Origin: Macquaria australasica
Taxonomy: Eukaryota; Chordata; Actinopteri; Centrarchiformes; Percichthyidae
Assembly: GCA_005408345.1 (NCBI GenBank)
Contig: SEMN01000094.1
Location: forward strand, 434,001-498,000
Direction of reading: 5' to 3'
Length of the DNA stretch: 64,000 nt
In this document: one piece after another, positions 36,645 through 48,932 of the stretch
Position numbering within the stretch: position 1 is the first letter of the stretch
How the letters are laid out: every line of letters starts with the position of its first letter
Notes under the pieces: generated by a model
What the model saw: the letters and a program-made list of their open reading frames with translations, nothing else
The model's database searches: none
What the model was told of the DNA's origin: nothing
Translations under genes and position numbers: made by a program

Positions 36645-36968
36645 GCTGCTGCTGAGGTTGTTGACTACACTTCGGTTAAAGTGGATGGCAGAGGTGGCTT
36701 GAGAGTGTGGAGAGTGTGTAGCAAGTCCTAGGACAACTCCGGACAGGCCTGTTACAACTGCTGAAGCCCCGGGCTCTCCTGCTCCCTCCGCCGCCGAGGC
36801 TCGGTGCTTCTTCCGCGGGGGCGGCGACGCTCCGCCGGTGTCCGAGTCGGAGGAGGAGGAAGCGGAGGCCAGAGTTTCCTCACCGAGAGCGGCCGTGGTT
36901 AGAAGCCGGCGGAGCTCCGGGTGGGAAATGAAGGTTAAGCTTCCAGGTTTGAGGCCTCGTTGTCGGGC
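36645..36968 (-). other. In-frame open extension upstream of the wdr26 ATG
   Basis: The wdr26 frame continues upstream of its ATG for 108 codons to a TGA at 36971-36969, with no in-frame ATG. The translation looks protein-like (for example ISHPELRRLLTTAALGEETL, then a Ser-rich acidic stretch and PPPRKKHRAS). Two near-cognate codons have A at -3 and G at +4: ACG at 36896-36894 and CTG at 36872-36870. This could be a non-AUG-initiated N-terminal extension, or an open GC-rich 5' UTR. Confidence 0.4.
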
Positions 36969-37110
36969 TCAGAGCGGACTGTCACTGTAGGAGCGCTGTC
37001 AGTTAGCCCGTTTTTGTTGTTGTTTCTCTCAAAACAGCTGCAGCTCTAATGGAGTCCTGGCGCCCTGACGTAACCGGAAATTCCTACACTACCAGGCTTC
37101 CGGGTAGAAT
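36969..37110 (-). promoter_or_regulatory. wdr26 promoter region
   Basis: Upstream edge of the GC-rich block before wdr26. It has two ETS-type sites in opposite orientation (CCGGAA at 37074-37079, TTCCGG at 37099-37104) and a CRE-like TGACGTAA at 37066-37073. This set is typical of TATA-less housekeeping promoters. No gene is recognised on the plus-strand side. Confidence 0.5.
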
Positions 37111-38369
37111 TATAATCCATGGGTGGCGCATGAGAACCTAGTTAGCATAATAATTACACTGACAACAATAACACATGACATTAAAATTCATTTGAATGTC
37201 TCCACAGACTTGGCTTTAATATATCCGGAATTTCAAATCAACACAATGTGTGAAATTCATATTGACTTCCCACCGGTGTCCAGCTTTTCAATTTCTAACT
37301 ACACCACCCACAACTCAATAACGTTAAACCACCTAGACCCCAATTAATTATCTCCAAGAATAAGCCAGAGTAGAAGGTGTTTGATTTTGACTGAAAGCTG
37401 ACTTGACTTGACCACTACATGGAAAATATTAGGCATGATTATGTAAACAGAAAAATAATATAAAAGTAGCAATAGCTGTAGGCCAGAGGAACATCCACTG
37501 TATTTATAATTAGATCACTGATCAGTTCTAATTTTGCCTGATTAGCATAATTCTCAAGACTGTGAGGGCGTGAACAGACTGTGCTGCTGTTATAACTAAG
37601 GTGGGACAACTTACCATTCTTATTGGTTCGTTGAATTTGACAGCCATAAGGCTCCACTCACATTCACCCTGAGCATAAGTCTTATCAGTCATAATAATAT
37701 AATATAAAACTGTGTGGGTGTGCAGGGCCTTTAAACCCACCATTCAGTCATTTATCTAATCAAACCAGACCCCTCCAAGCTGCATGTGCATGTTGTGCAG
37801 ATTACTTGTGTAGAATCCAATTGAAGCGCTGCTCTCGACAATGTGTTGGACCAAGAGAGGGACCCGTCAACACTGCATCTCAAGATCCACAAAATAATCT
37901 CATAAACTATAGTGCAAACATGTTTATTAACACAGTATAAATACAGTGTGATGAAGCTACATTATTTTACAAAACCTGAGCTCAAGGTAAAACAACACAG
38001 AAAAGTAATTTATATGTCTGTTCCAAGCTTGTAATTCTGATAGCACTCTTTGAATCAAGTGCAAAGTGATAGAATCTGTAATGCAGGAGCTCTGTGAGAT
38101 TGTCAACTGTATTCCTGGATTATGTACAACTATACAGAATCAGTTTCTGTTCTTAAATTCCTTTGTGGGTGAAATGGAATTTCACACTTGTAATGCTCAC
38201 AATAGTATTATTTTGTTGTGTTGGTCTGCTTCCACATGCTTTACATTGCTACAGAGCATATGAAAAAGATAAATAATAAATAACCTGTGTATATGAGAGA
38301 AATTGAGCTGAGTGGACATTTTGCCCAGGCTTATCCTTGTGTTAATCGCTTTTCACCAGGTGGAAATAG
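37111..38369. other. Intergenic DNA and presumed adcy3 3' UTR
   Basis: No exon seen. A minus-strand AATAAA (TTTATT at 37923-37928) about 440 bp past the adcy3 stop is a candidate polyadenylation signal. Confidence 0.4.
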
Positions 38370-38875
38370 TCAAGAAAGATCCCCAACTTGGTTTGGAAGT
38401 GCAGTGGTCACTGGACCGCCATTGCTACTGGGTTTGTCTTTTCCTTTCATGAAGAAGGTTAGTAGCTCTCCTTTCCCTTTGACAAATATGGGCCCTCTTC
38501 GGATAAAGCGGAAGCCATACCCCTTCAGGATGTCATAGCAGTCCTCGACCACCTGAGGGCAGAGCAGGACATAACATTTAAAGGAGATGGACAGAAGCAG
38601 GAATCAGAAGTTGAGAAAGAGCAGGAAATAAGAAAAAGAGAGTAATAACAGGAGACATTCAAGTGTGTTGTATGTCTGCATTTTGGAGTTTGTGCTACCT
38701 GGATGTTCCCCATCACTCCGGTGGACTCCATTCTGCTGGCTACATTGACTGTGTTGCCCCAGATATCATAGTGAGGTTTACGAGCCCCAATCACTCCAGC
38801 CAAAACTCCCCCTTTATTCAGACCTGAAGGGCATCAACATGGAAACATGAACATAGCCCACACGCATGCAAATGT

Positions 38876-38916
<41 letters not shown>

Positions 38917-41900
38917 CCAATTCGGAGCATGAAGTTGTTGAAGGACTGTTTGTTGAGGTTGTTGAGGGTGACTTTCATAGCCAAGGCAAAGTCTGCCAGG
39001 TCAGCGAGGTGCTGCCAGCGCTCAATCAGTGACTGGTCCTCTGGCTGTGGAGCAACAGTACAACTTTCACAGTTGCTATCATCACCATATGCAGCGCCAG
39101 TTAAGATAAAACGGTACAACAGATTGTTATACTTGTAATGAGGGTATATTTGTAAGATATAAGCTATTTAAGTATCACACCTTGCGGTTGCTGTATCCGT
39201 TTGTGTTGCTCTCTGGAGTGAGTCCTGAGGCGGCCATGTAGGTGCTTCCTATTGTCTTGATCTTAGTGATGAAGCGAAACTCATCCCTGTCTAGTAACTG
39301 GTGGAGAAAGTGCACATCAGTTAGTCTAGGGGAGTCACAGCAGGTTGTTAACACCATGATGTTACATGAGAGTTATACCGTTAGTTCTCAATGCATACAG
39401 CCAGATGTGCAAACACTGCTGGGACTCACGCTGTCAAAGTCTGAGATGATCTCGTTGAGAATCCGGAGGCACTCGATGCCTCCATTGTTGATGCCGTCTT
39501 CAGTGTAGAAATCAGAAAAGTTGGGGATGGAGGCAAACATCACACCTATTTCATCGTAAGACTGGCTGTACAGCTCCTGCAAATGACAAACGACATGATG
39601 TTAGCGTGCTCATTTTATATGGCTAATATTATTCTTTGATAAAGTTTGTCTTTATCAAACAGCTCATTATCACTGATTATTAGAAGACACCAGAGGATGA
39701 ATATGTAATTATGAAATAGACCAAAAGATGTCACTGATATGCAATGAATTGAAATGCAATGAAGGTGCAGGTGTCACATAATGGTACCTTCATTACTTTA
39801 ATGATGCAATTAACAAATTATATTTGGCCAGTTATTTCCATTGCCCCTGATAACGGTGAACGCTGGAATGGCTCTTAAATAGCATCATGCCATTCCTCCT
39901 CCTCCTTCCTGACATCCCTCACGTCACGTCTTTTTCTATTCTCACCACCCCAAAACACCCACAGATCTAAATGACACTGTAACATGTACCTCATCTCTCT
40001 TCTTAGAGCCCAGGAAGTGTTTAGCCACATGCTCCGGCAGCATGTTGGTGACCAGCGCTTCGTTCCAGCGTCTCATCTCAAACACCCTCTCCTTCTGGTC
40101 GTGCACACCAATCTTCCACAGGAACAGCTTTCTGGACTGACGCTCCAACTACACACACCACAGAAGGAATATAATGGTCATATAATATTAAGATATAGAA
40201 ACACCAGTATAGAAATGTGATAATTGCTTTGCCCTGTTACAGGAAGCTTTCCTCTGTAGGTGCTGACTTTCAAGGCTGTAGCAAACAGGCTGTGGGCCAG
40301 AAAAGTGTGATACAGCGTGGGTGTACAGGAGAAAGTGACTCACATGGCGGGCAAAGAAGTAGAAGCCAATCATCATGACAATGATCATCATGGTCATGAG
40401 GTACTTGGATGGCACCATGGATGTCCTGGAAACACAAAGATGGAGGCAGAATAAATGATAATACATACAGACCTACCACCAGTTTGTGTTGTTAATTAAT
40501 GTACACTGGACTTACAACTGTATTTTATAACCAACATAAACAACTAAAGATAGCACAATCTTTCTCTATCGGCTTATTACACTTTATTTATGTATTTTAA
40601 ATAAAAGTGCATAAAAACACACTGTTGGTTTGTTTTCTCACCTGTATGAGGCAAACTGTATATAGTCATACAGGTCATATATGTCCCGCCAGCTGTAGAT
40701 ATTAACAGCTCCAGTTGCTGTGACGACCAGCACCATGAGGCCCAGTTTAATCAAGTGGCTGACCTGTACCAACATGGCGGTGGCGATGAGCGACATCACA
40801 GCCATGAAGCTGTAGTACTTCGGATTCTCCGCACAGCCTCGGTCACCGACTGACTCCAACATGGGGCCAGAGGTACTGTTGAAGACTCGAAGGGACGGAG
40901 GAACACAGCTCAGCTGCAACATCAGAGATGAAGGGCATGAGTAACTTTAAGGAAACACCTACTGTCATCTAGCCCAGTATTAATAGCTAGGATGTGATTA
41001 GTGACTTTTCCCGTAAGCAGGGAAAATGAGATTCATTGTCTATAAATACAGGGCTACAAACACAATATCCATATCAATACGGAGTACAAATCATTGCAAT
41101 CAACTGGAAATTAAAATTTACAGTTCATTCATTCAACAAATGTATTTATTAATCTCAGTGTTTAAAGATGAACCTGGCAGAGTCACATTTGTGTAGCCTA
41201 TACAATCGTGTCATATTAGTTGTTATTGTTATTAAGATACATGAATTAAATTGTATAAACTATATCAAGAATAACCCTGTTACAATAGCAACAATAGGAA
41301 TAACAAAACATAATCACTTCTTTTTTTTCCAAACATTTTTTTCCAAGTGTGACCGTCACCTCCACATGACAGCTAAGACAGGAAAAAATTCATGTTCACT
41401 TTAGCGTCCTCTATTCCTGTCAGACCTTGAAGGCAGCAGTGTGTGTAACAGGCTGCTCCTGTGGGGCCGTGACAAATGAGCCAGCAGGCAGCGAGACAGA
41501 CAACTAATGGACCCCACTGGGAACATGTAGTCAGACACATAAAAGGCAGTGATAGTTTGATGAGGACAAAGTGGAAACACGCAAATGGAGTGACACACAC
41601 ACACTAGGGCTGGGTGATATGACAATATATACCATGATGGCAACATTCGATTAACATTTTGTATTAATATGATGAAGTGAGTTGATTTTTCAAGTATTTA
41701 ATTAGCTGGATTAACCAAAAACATACATTCAATTTTGTGCTTTTGTGTTATAAAACCACATATACTGTGAAAACATTAGCCATATCAGCCACTCCTAACA
41801 CACACACACACACAGTGTATCAGAGTTGTATCAAAGTCGTACCATGTCAGCGATCACAGCCATGGTAAGAACAAATATGGCTGCCATGGCCCATGTGTTT

Positions 41901-44900
41901 CTCGCCCACCGTGTGCGATCAATCCACATTGAGAAAGACACCAACCTCTCGGAGAACACCTGTGACAAACAAACATCAATGTCATTATTAAATAAAAGTG
42001 TGTTTTACTGACTGTAGTGTCTCTATATACTTGATAAGATTCCATCAGTCTTGTGTCACAACTTTGCCTTTGACTCGTGAGGATTTGAAAAACAATTGTG
42101 AATTTGAAAAACACCTGCATATGAAGTGGTCGAAAGTTTTGTTGGAAAAAGGTTGGAAAGCGCTCATCAAAGACATTGTTCAATATATTGTGTCCCGTCA
42201 CCACAACCATGGATACTAATTTTGTTTTCTCACCCTGGGGAAGATGGCAGCCAGGGAGCACACTGCGAGGATAAGCAACAATACCTCTCCTATTGCGAGA
42301 GTCACATAGTTCACAGCCAGACTAGAACGAGAACATACATCTTTCAATTTCTTGGTCCAGCTTTGCTGTTTTTAAGGCACAGTTGATTCATATAATAATT
42401 CACAGTGTTCAAATGTGTGTTAAATGCATTTTATAAGATGTGGTAAGACAGAGTAATATATGTGAACTCACAGTGGGTCTATGAACACCTCCATTGCTGT
42501 AATGAAGAAAAGCACTATGATGCAGCAGCAGAAGGCCGCTCCGCTTCGCCTCTCCTTCTCTGAGGAGTAGTGCTCCTCCAACTTCCCGTCCAGAAAACGC
42601 AATGACACGGCGTTGATCTGATGATCCTTCATTCTGTGAGGAACACAGAGCGACATGGCAATAGGAAAAAAGGTCTTGAGAGGAAACAGTCACAAGACAT
42701 TTCTATCCAGGTTTTGGTAATCTCAGTCTAATTCGCAAAATCAGCCATAAACTTTCACTCTGTAATCATCATCCTCTGCTTTTGTTCCCTTTTTTATTTG
42801 TCTTATTTTCTTACATTTGCTGAGCTTCTCTCTCCAGCAGCTCCTGCTGCAGTCGTTCGTTGATCACCTGTTCCTCAACCATCCTGTTTTTCTGAAGTTG
42901 TCAGCAAGACAAGAGAGACAGAATAGGTAAGACTAACGAGTGCACTTGTGAGATTTTTCAAAGACGGTCTGTGCATTTAATGGTACTGAGGATCATGTGT
43001 GTGTTTCTATACATGGGTATCAATATACTCTTTACCCATAGATATGAAGACCTGAGTCTGTGTAGTAGAAGTTTACTTTGGACCCAGGTTTATAGTTGAC
43101 AATAAATCAAGACGTTTATCATTTACCTCCTGTTTAGATTCGGTGGGCATGGACTGTGGTGAGGCTGTGTTCCCATTGGTTGCTGTAGTGTTGATCAACT
43201 GCTTTGAATTTTTGCTGGACAATGTGCCTGGTTTCTAAGGGAGGAGAAGCAGGACAAACATCTGTTAGTGTCTCTAATCTAAATTTTAAAAAGTGTCTCT
43301 AAGTATTTATTTTATGTATGTATTTGAAAAGTATTAATTTCGGCTAATAAGCAAAATCTAGATCTGTGAGTTATTAAACTCATGGCCTGAAAGAAACCAA
43401 GTTTTTGATAAATAAAATGAGAATTGCTTTGAAAGACACGAGTCACTCACATTCCCACTGAGCACATTTGCCACCTCTTTAGGCACAAGAACCAAATAAG
43501 TGTCGATGCCTTTCTCCATCAGGTACTCGCACCTCTCTCCACCATTCCCCTGCTCCAGCTCAAATTCTCCGTGCAGACTGTCCTTGGTGGTCTGGGAAAT
43601 ATGCACCCTCCTGTGTAGCACACAAACCATTTGAAATAAAATGTATGAAAGAATTTGATTGCTCAGCATGACAGGGAAATAAAGGATTGTCCTCTTACCC
43701 AGGAATCCCTCCGGATTCCATCTTATTGGCTACAGTGACATCTGTGGACCAGACGTCAAACTGCCACCTCTTCTGCCCGAGTACTCCTCCCAGCACGGTG
43801 CCTGTGTGAACGCCCACACGCATGTCCACTTCGGTTTTAGTCTTCTCTCGCACGTACCTGGAGCAAGAGGGAAAGCGGAGGATCTCTGTTGTATCTTTGA
43901 CGTTTTTATGTGACAAAAAGCCCACTTTTCTTCGCTTGTATTGTCTTTCATGTCTCCTTGGCATCTTCCATATTCATAATATACAATTTCAAGATTTAGG
44001 TCTTCACTTGTTCCTTTCATTCATACTTTTTCTTGTGTATAAACTGACCGTGATACCACCTCTACATTGTCACTATCCCTCCCCCTCACTTATGGCTCTG
44101 CCTTTGTTTAATCTCTGTGCTCTTCTTGGGTATGTTATTTCCCTGTCTTGTATTTTTGTTTTTTTCTTTTTTTTGTCTAGTGAAATCCCTACTCACGAGA
44201 TGGCTTCCACCATGGCTAGACCCATCATTATGGAGCAGACGGCGTGGTCCTCTCTGAAGTCAGGAAGACCACAGATGCAATAGTAACAGTCTCCGAGGAT
44301 CTTAATCCTCAGTTGGTGATATTGCTGCAAGATGAGGGCAGAGCGAGAGAAGTTGTGCATATTTAAATAAAATGTAGCAAAGCAAAACCATGCCGATATC
44401 TAGAAAGAAAGAATTCTAAATATAAAACCATGGAAAATGAAACATCAGCTATATACAACATTACCAGTACTCCTACCAACAATATACCGTACAGTGAGCC
44501 ATTTGATAGAGGAAGAGAAACAAACACATGGAGTAAAAATGCAGTAAACTGCAACAGAGAGAGAGAGAGAGGGAAACAGACACTCACTGCTGCCAGTTTA
44601 TCGAAGCGGGCAAACAGTTCATTAAGCAGCTTTACGAGCTCCTGGGCACTACAGGCTGAGGACAGCTGGGTGAAGCCCACTATGTCAGCAAACAGGATAC
44701 TGGAACAGAAGGGAAGAGGTTGCAATGTAACGTTTAACAAGCTGTAAAAAGCCTCCCCATTACAGTTATCATCATGACTCTTAAGAGCTTTGAAAACTCC
44801 CCCCCAGAAAAAGCTGATTTTGTGACCCTGACCTGACGTTTTCATGGCGGTACATGTACATGGTGTTGAACTGCTGCTGCTGGACCTCGTTCTGATTGGC

Positions 44901-46012
44901 CTGGTTCTTCATGCCCTGCAGCATCTCATCGGCGATGTGTTTGGGCAGGATGGACAGTAATAGTTCCTCCTGCATGGAGACACAGTTGGAGGAAAGTGAG
45001 TTTTGTCATGTTCAGTAATGAACAGACATAAAAAAAGAAGAATAAATTGTCCCTATGTGAACGTGTGTGTGTGTGTAGCATGACTGAGGCAGTGAACAGA
45101 TCCTAGAAGCCCTCAAGAGATCTGGTCAGATGTGTTCTGGTTGGCTGGTTTTTCCTGTCTTCTACCAAAACCCCCACTGAAAAGGTACTTTGGGAATTCT
45201 ATATCCACTTTCTTTCTCTGTCTGTTTCTGTTCCTCCATCCCCATCTACATGTCACCACTATTCACCGTCTCTTCCATCCCTCAGACAACTCTCGCAGGT
45301 CTGCTCTCTTTTTTCCCCCACAAATGATCACAGTCAGAATCACGGAAAGGACGCAAAGAAAGTGAGAGTGGATCAAACAGAAGAATTAAATGAATGAAAT
45401 CAAGGTTGAAGACAGTATAGGTTACATTCTCTTTGACTTTAATAGATTAAAGTTATGGATTAGCATCAGCATAAAATGGCTGTGAAGGAACGTCTCATCA
45501 TTGCCAGCTTATTCACAATTTGAATGCACTGTAAATGAATAACATGTATCCACAATTGGAGCCATTATAGAGAAAGAGCAGGGTTTCTCCAAAAGGAAAA
45601 CAATAGAAAAAGCAATACTAAAGGAGATAAAAGGGTAACCTATGAGTAGAATGAAAATAGGTTTGCAAGAAAGGTAAGAGCAATGAAGGGGCTAATCAAA
45701 TACAAGAAAGAGTAAAAACTTATTTTAAAATGCTTTAAAATATCAAGTCATATCCTCCCATCATTTTGGTAGAGGTTCTGTTGGTTGTCACAGAGCTTTA
45801 TCTGACCGTATTGTGTCAGGTCCCTGACGGTGGCTCCGCTGAAAACAACAGTCTCTCTAATCAACCTATTAGTCCTGAGCTGAGCAAAACACGCCATAAT
45901 AAGGGAGCACAGGGTGTTCTACCTCACAGGTGTATTTGTGTGCTTGTGCATGGATGTGTGTGTTTACCCCAAATAGGAAAATGTATTATCTCATTAAGCT
46001 AAGTATAGCTGT

Positions 46013-46051
<39 letters not shown>

Positions 46052-47732
46052 CAACTTACCTGCTGGGTGCTCTGCTCCTCCAGCGTGAATTTGACCTCTA
46101 GTGACTGACGAGCCTCCAAAAAAGCTGTCCTGTACTTCCTGTCCGCCATATAGTACGACATCACACCCACTGTGGCTGCGCACAGGTACAGCGTCACGTT
46201 GGCCAGGAGCTGAGGAGAGGGAGAGAGGACGTGTGTTTGTATGTACGTGTGGTGGTCAGTTCATGCACAGGATCAGTCAACATGTGGAGCCATGTGGAAA
46301 CAGGCCACTCCTGAAACGCTCAGATTTTGCATGAGAACTTTTAAATTGGGCGTTGTAGTTTCTAGATTCATCAGCTGATGAATCTAGAAACTAGTGTTTT
46401 TCTTGCCTCAAACATTTTTAGCAACAGATATAGAAAAAAAGCTCAGTTCTGATTGGCTGCCTTTCAAAATAAAGGTATTAAAGTGTAAATTCTCTGTTAT
46501 AATTATATATAATTCATATCCTCCAGATGGGTCATAGATAGAATGGGGGGAAAAAAGCCGCACACAGTCAGTGACTAATTTGGCTAAAACCAAATTTGTT
46601 TCATCAAAATGTTCTCTGTTTTTGTCTCCATTTCACATGTTGCATTTTGGGCCGCCTACTGTACGTTTTGTGGCACAAAATGCATTATGTGGCATTTACA
46701 AAGTCAGTGATCATGCCACTGAATAAAATATTATTACCAAATTAATTTAAAATAATTGTAAAAAGATTTCACTTTCATGACATCATAGTGATACTATGAG
46801 AGCAGTAAAACTTGACTAGTGTGACACAATTGTGCACAGAAGGAAGTTGGGTTACATGCACAGAACACATTTTGTGCACAGAATCAAAGAACGGCATTTT
46901 TTGCAGTCAGAGTTATGAAATTACTTTTTTGTGTTGTAAAAATCTGACACAAGGCTAACACACCTCTACCTGGGTAGTCATTAATCCCTATTACTTCATT
47001 TTCAGTTGCAAGTGCTTTGTAATTCATCACTTTACTGAGGGTCATATTTACCTGTCTCACCAGCATGGGCCCCTGCAGGTTATTGTCAAATCTTTGAGCC
47101 ACAGTCACCCCTAGTACAAGGGTGTGAATCCCACACGAGAGGGCCGCGAGCAGGAGCAGCAGCACCAGGTTCAGTGGGAGTGTCAGAAAGCTGGAGAAAC
47201 TGAAAAAGGCCTGCCAGCCCACAGAGTCACTGGCTTGGGGGAAAGGCCCGTAGTTCAGACACATGTAACATAAAACGTGGACGGTGATCATCAGCCACAG
47301 TATGTAGGGTACTGCTCTGCGTGAGACTGGCGATGCGTGGAGCTTCTGTTGCCAGCACAGCACGTAGAGCGCGAAGTCCGCAGCCAGCCCCACTGCTGCC
47401 ACCACCACCATCGCCAGTTTGTCCTGAGTGTACACCACCGCGCACATGATGATGATGAAGCTGTTGAAAAGAGCTGCAAACATCGCCAACACCAGCATGT
47501 TCTCTTGTCTCTGTCGGCGGAAGTAGCTCTGGTAAAGCCTTTCCAGTGACTCTGGCGTAAAAGTGAGGCGCACTGCGCGCGGCAGGCAGCGGCAGCAGGT
47601 CGACTGGAGCACGGTCACTTCGCGCGTCCGACCCGCTCCATGACCCGGATCACTGGGAACCTGCACTGAATACTCTACTGAGTACTCTGCAGACTGCTCC
47701 ATGTCTGTTGCGTGGATCCGGTTCAGAGACAT
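38370..47732 (-). CDS. adcy3: ADCY3, adenylyl cyclase type 3
   Basis: Complete 1096-aa frame in 20 exons: 47732-47052, 46209-46060, 44969-44833, 44699-44588, 44324-44197, 43857-43699, 43610-43451, 43234-43127, 42891-42815, 42633-42472, 42321-42234, 41959-41843, 40913-40642, 40425-40344, 40148-39990, 39576-39430, 39297-39181, 39044-38918, 38823-38699 and 38552-38370. It makes cAMP from ATP at the membrane. It has two six-helix bundles (about 75-250 and 600-830), a C1a domain with metal-binding Asp in ILFADIVGF and LGDCYYC, and a C2a domain with [13 protein letters not shown] and [11 protein letters not shown]. The N-terminus ([17 protein letters not shown]) and C2 domain match type 3. Human ADCY3 is 1144 aa; the C1b linker is shorter here. 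Teleosts may carry two paralogs and I cannot say which this is. Confidence 0.96.
38877..38913. repeat. (CA)n microsatellite
   Basis: CA tract running almost to the donor of adcy3 exon 18 (exon end 38918). Confidence 0.95.
41600..41810. mobile_element. Truncated fish repeat (GGGCTGGGTGATATG type)
   Basis: The phrase CTAGGGCTGGGTGATATGAC matches the start of a common dispersed fish transposon derivative. The rest is short and degraded. It lies in the adcy3 intron between exons 12 and 13. Confidence 0.4.
46014..46049. repeat. (GT)n microsatellite
   Basis: GT tract about 10 bp past the donor of adcy3 exon 2. Confidence 0.95.
46356..46393. repeat. Perfect 38-bp palindrome
   Basis: A 19-bp arm TAGTTTCTAGATTCATCAG is followed with no spacer by its exact reverse complement, in the first adcy3 intron. 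It could extrude as a cruciform or fold as an RNA hairpin. The flanks give no sign of a larger element. Confidence 0.95.
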
Positions 47733-48932
47733 GTTGGTTCAGTAAAGGTAATCCTCTCGGTTCATAAAGTAATACTGTTGTACATTATTCCTGAAACGCA
47801 CAGAATGCCAAAATACATGGGAAAGTTGTGATGCGTCCCATCTTATATTGTCAAACTTTTGATTTTGTGCATTTTAGTGCAAAAACAATTCCATCCCAGG
47901 GTGTCAAGTAACTATTAATGGCTGTTTCAGTGTTACCATAGGCTATATCCACCCTGAAAACTTGCTTACCTTTTGAAATATTATTACCACGTTTCTTCAT
48001 TTAATGGTGCCATTTATTCCTTCTAAGTATATTAGATTCTCTGAGCTCCTCACAGTCTCGGTGCTGCTGCTCTGTCCCCAGGCTGTTTCAGTAGAAAAAC
48101 TTCTTGCAACATCTTCTTTCTTGCTGCTGCAGTCCTGCGTGCTGCCATGGTAGACCAACAAAACCTTTGAGCCACAGGTGGTTGTCCAGTTGCATGCAAC
48201 ATATCATCTTTTCAGAGAGGGTAATATGACTATATATAGGCAGGAGGACAAAGTATTTTGATGTATAAATCCATATTTCTCTTAATCATAACAAACAGAC
48301 TCTATTCTAAGATGCTCTTCGGTCTTCTGGTATCATTCTATGCTTCTCTCTCCTCCCACTGCCCCCTCCTTTTTCTAAACAGCAAGTCCTCTGTTACTGT
48401 TGCTAAGATGAAACCAAAGTAACTGCCAGCTTGCAATCATGTCTTGGGAAATGTGGCAATGGTGGTGTGAAGAGGTGAGGAAAAGGGAAAGGGATCATTA
48501 CAGCCACTCTGCAAATTGTCAAACAGCTGACCATTTATTTGATCCTCTGGTGTTTTACAGCAATTTTGTATATGTATATGTATATCAGTGAATAAATACA
48601 CAAATACAGACTTGGTTAACATTTATCATGCATTTTATTCAACACTGGTAGCCAGCAATAATACATGTTCATGACACAATTGTCAGGTTTGATCAAATGT
48701 GCTTTTTTGTTAAAAAAAAAAAATAGAGTTAAAAAGGGCATTGCATGATAGGCTAACTTTAAACTCACATTTAAATCTCACTATTTACTTTCAATAATGC
48801 AAACACATCTATCTACTCACAGACACACATGCAAATGCACAGAAATTGTCTTTCTTTAGTTTTTGGTCTTGTCTGGTGTTCAGACACTCTGGTGACCAGC
48901 AGGAGACATAGAGACCTAAACTCAGTGGTCAA
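47733..48932. other. adcy3 upstream region and 3' flank of the next minus-strand gene
   Basis: This interval should hold the adcy3 5' UTR and promoter, but I see no clear TATA box or CpG block. A minus-strand AATAAA (TTTATT at 48634-48639), about 300 bp past the stop of the 470-aa gene, is a candidate polyadenylation signal. Confidence 0.4.
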
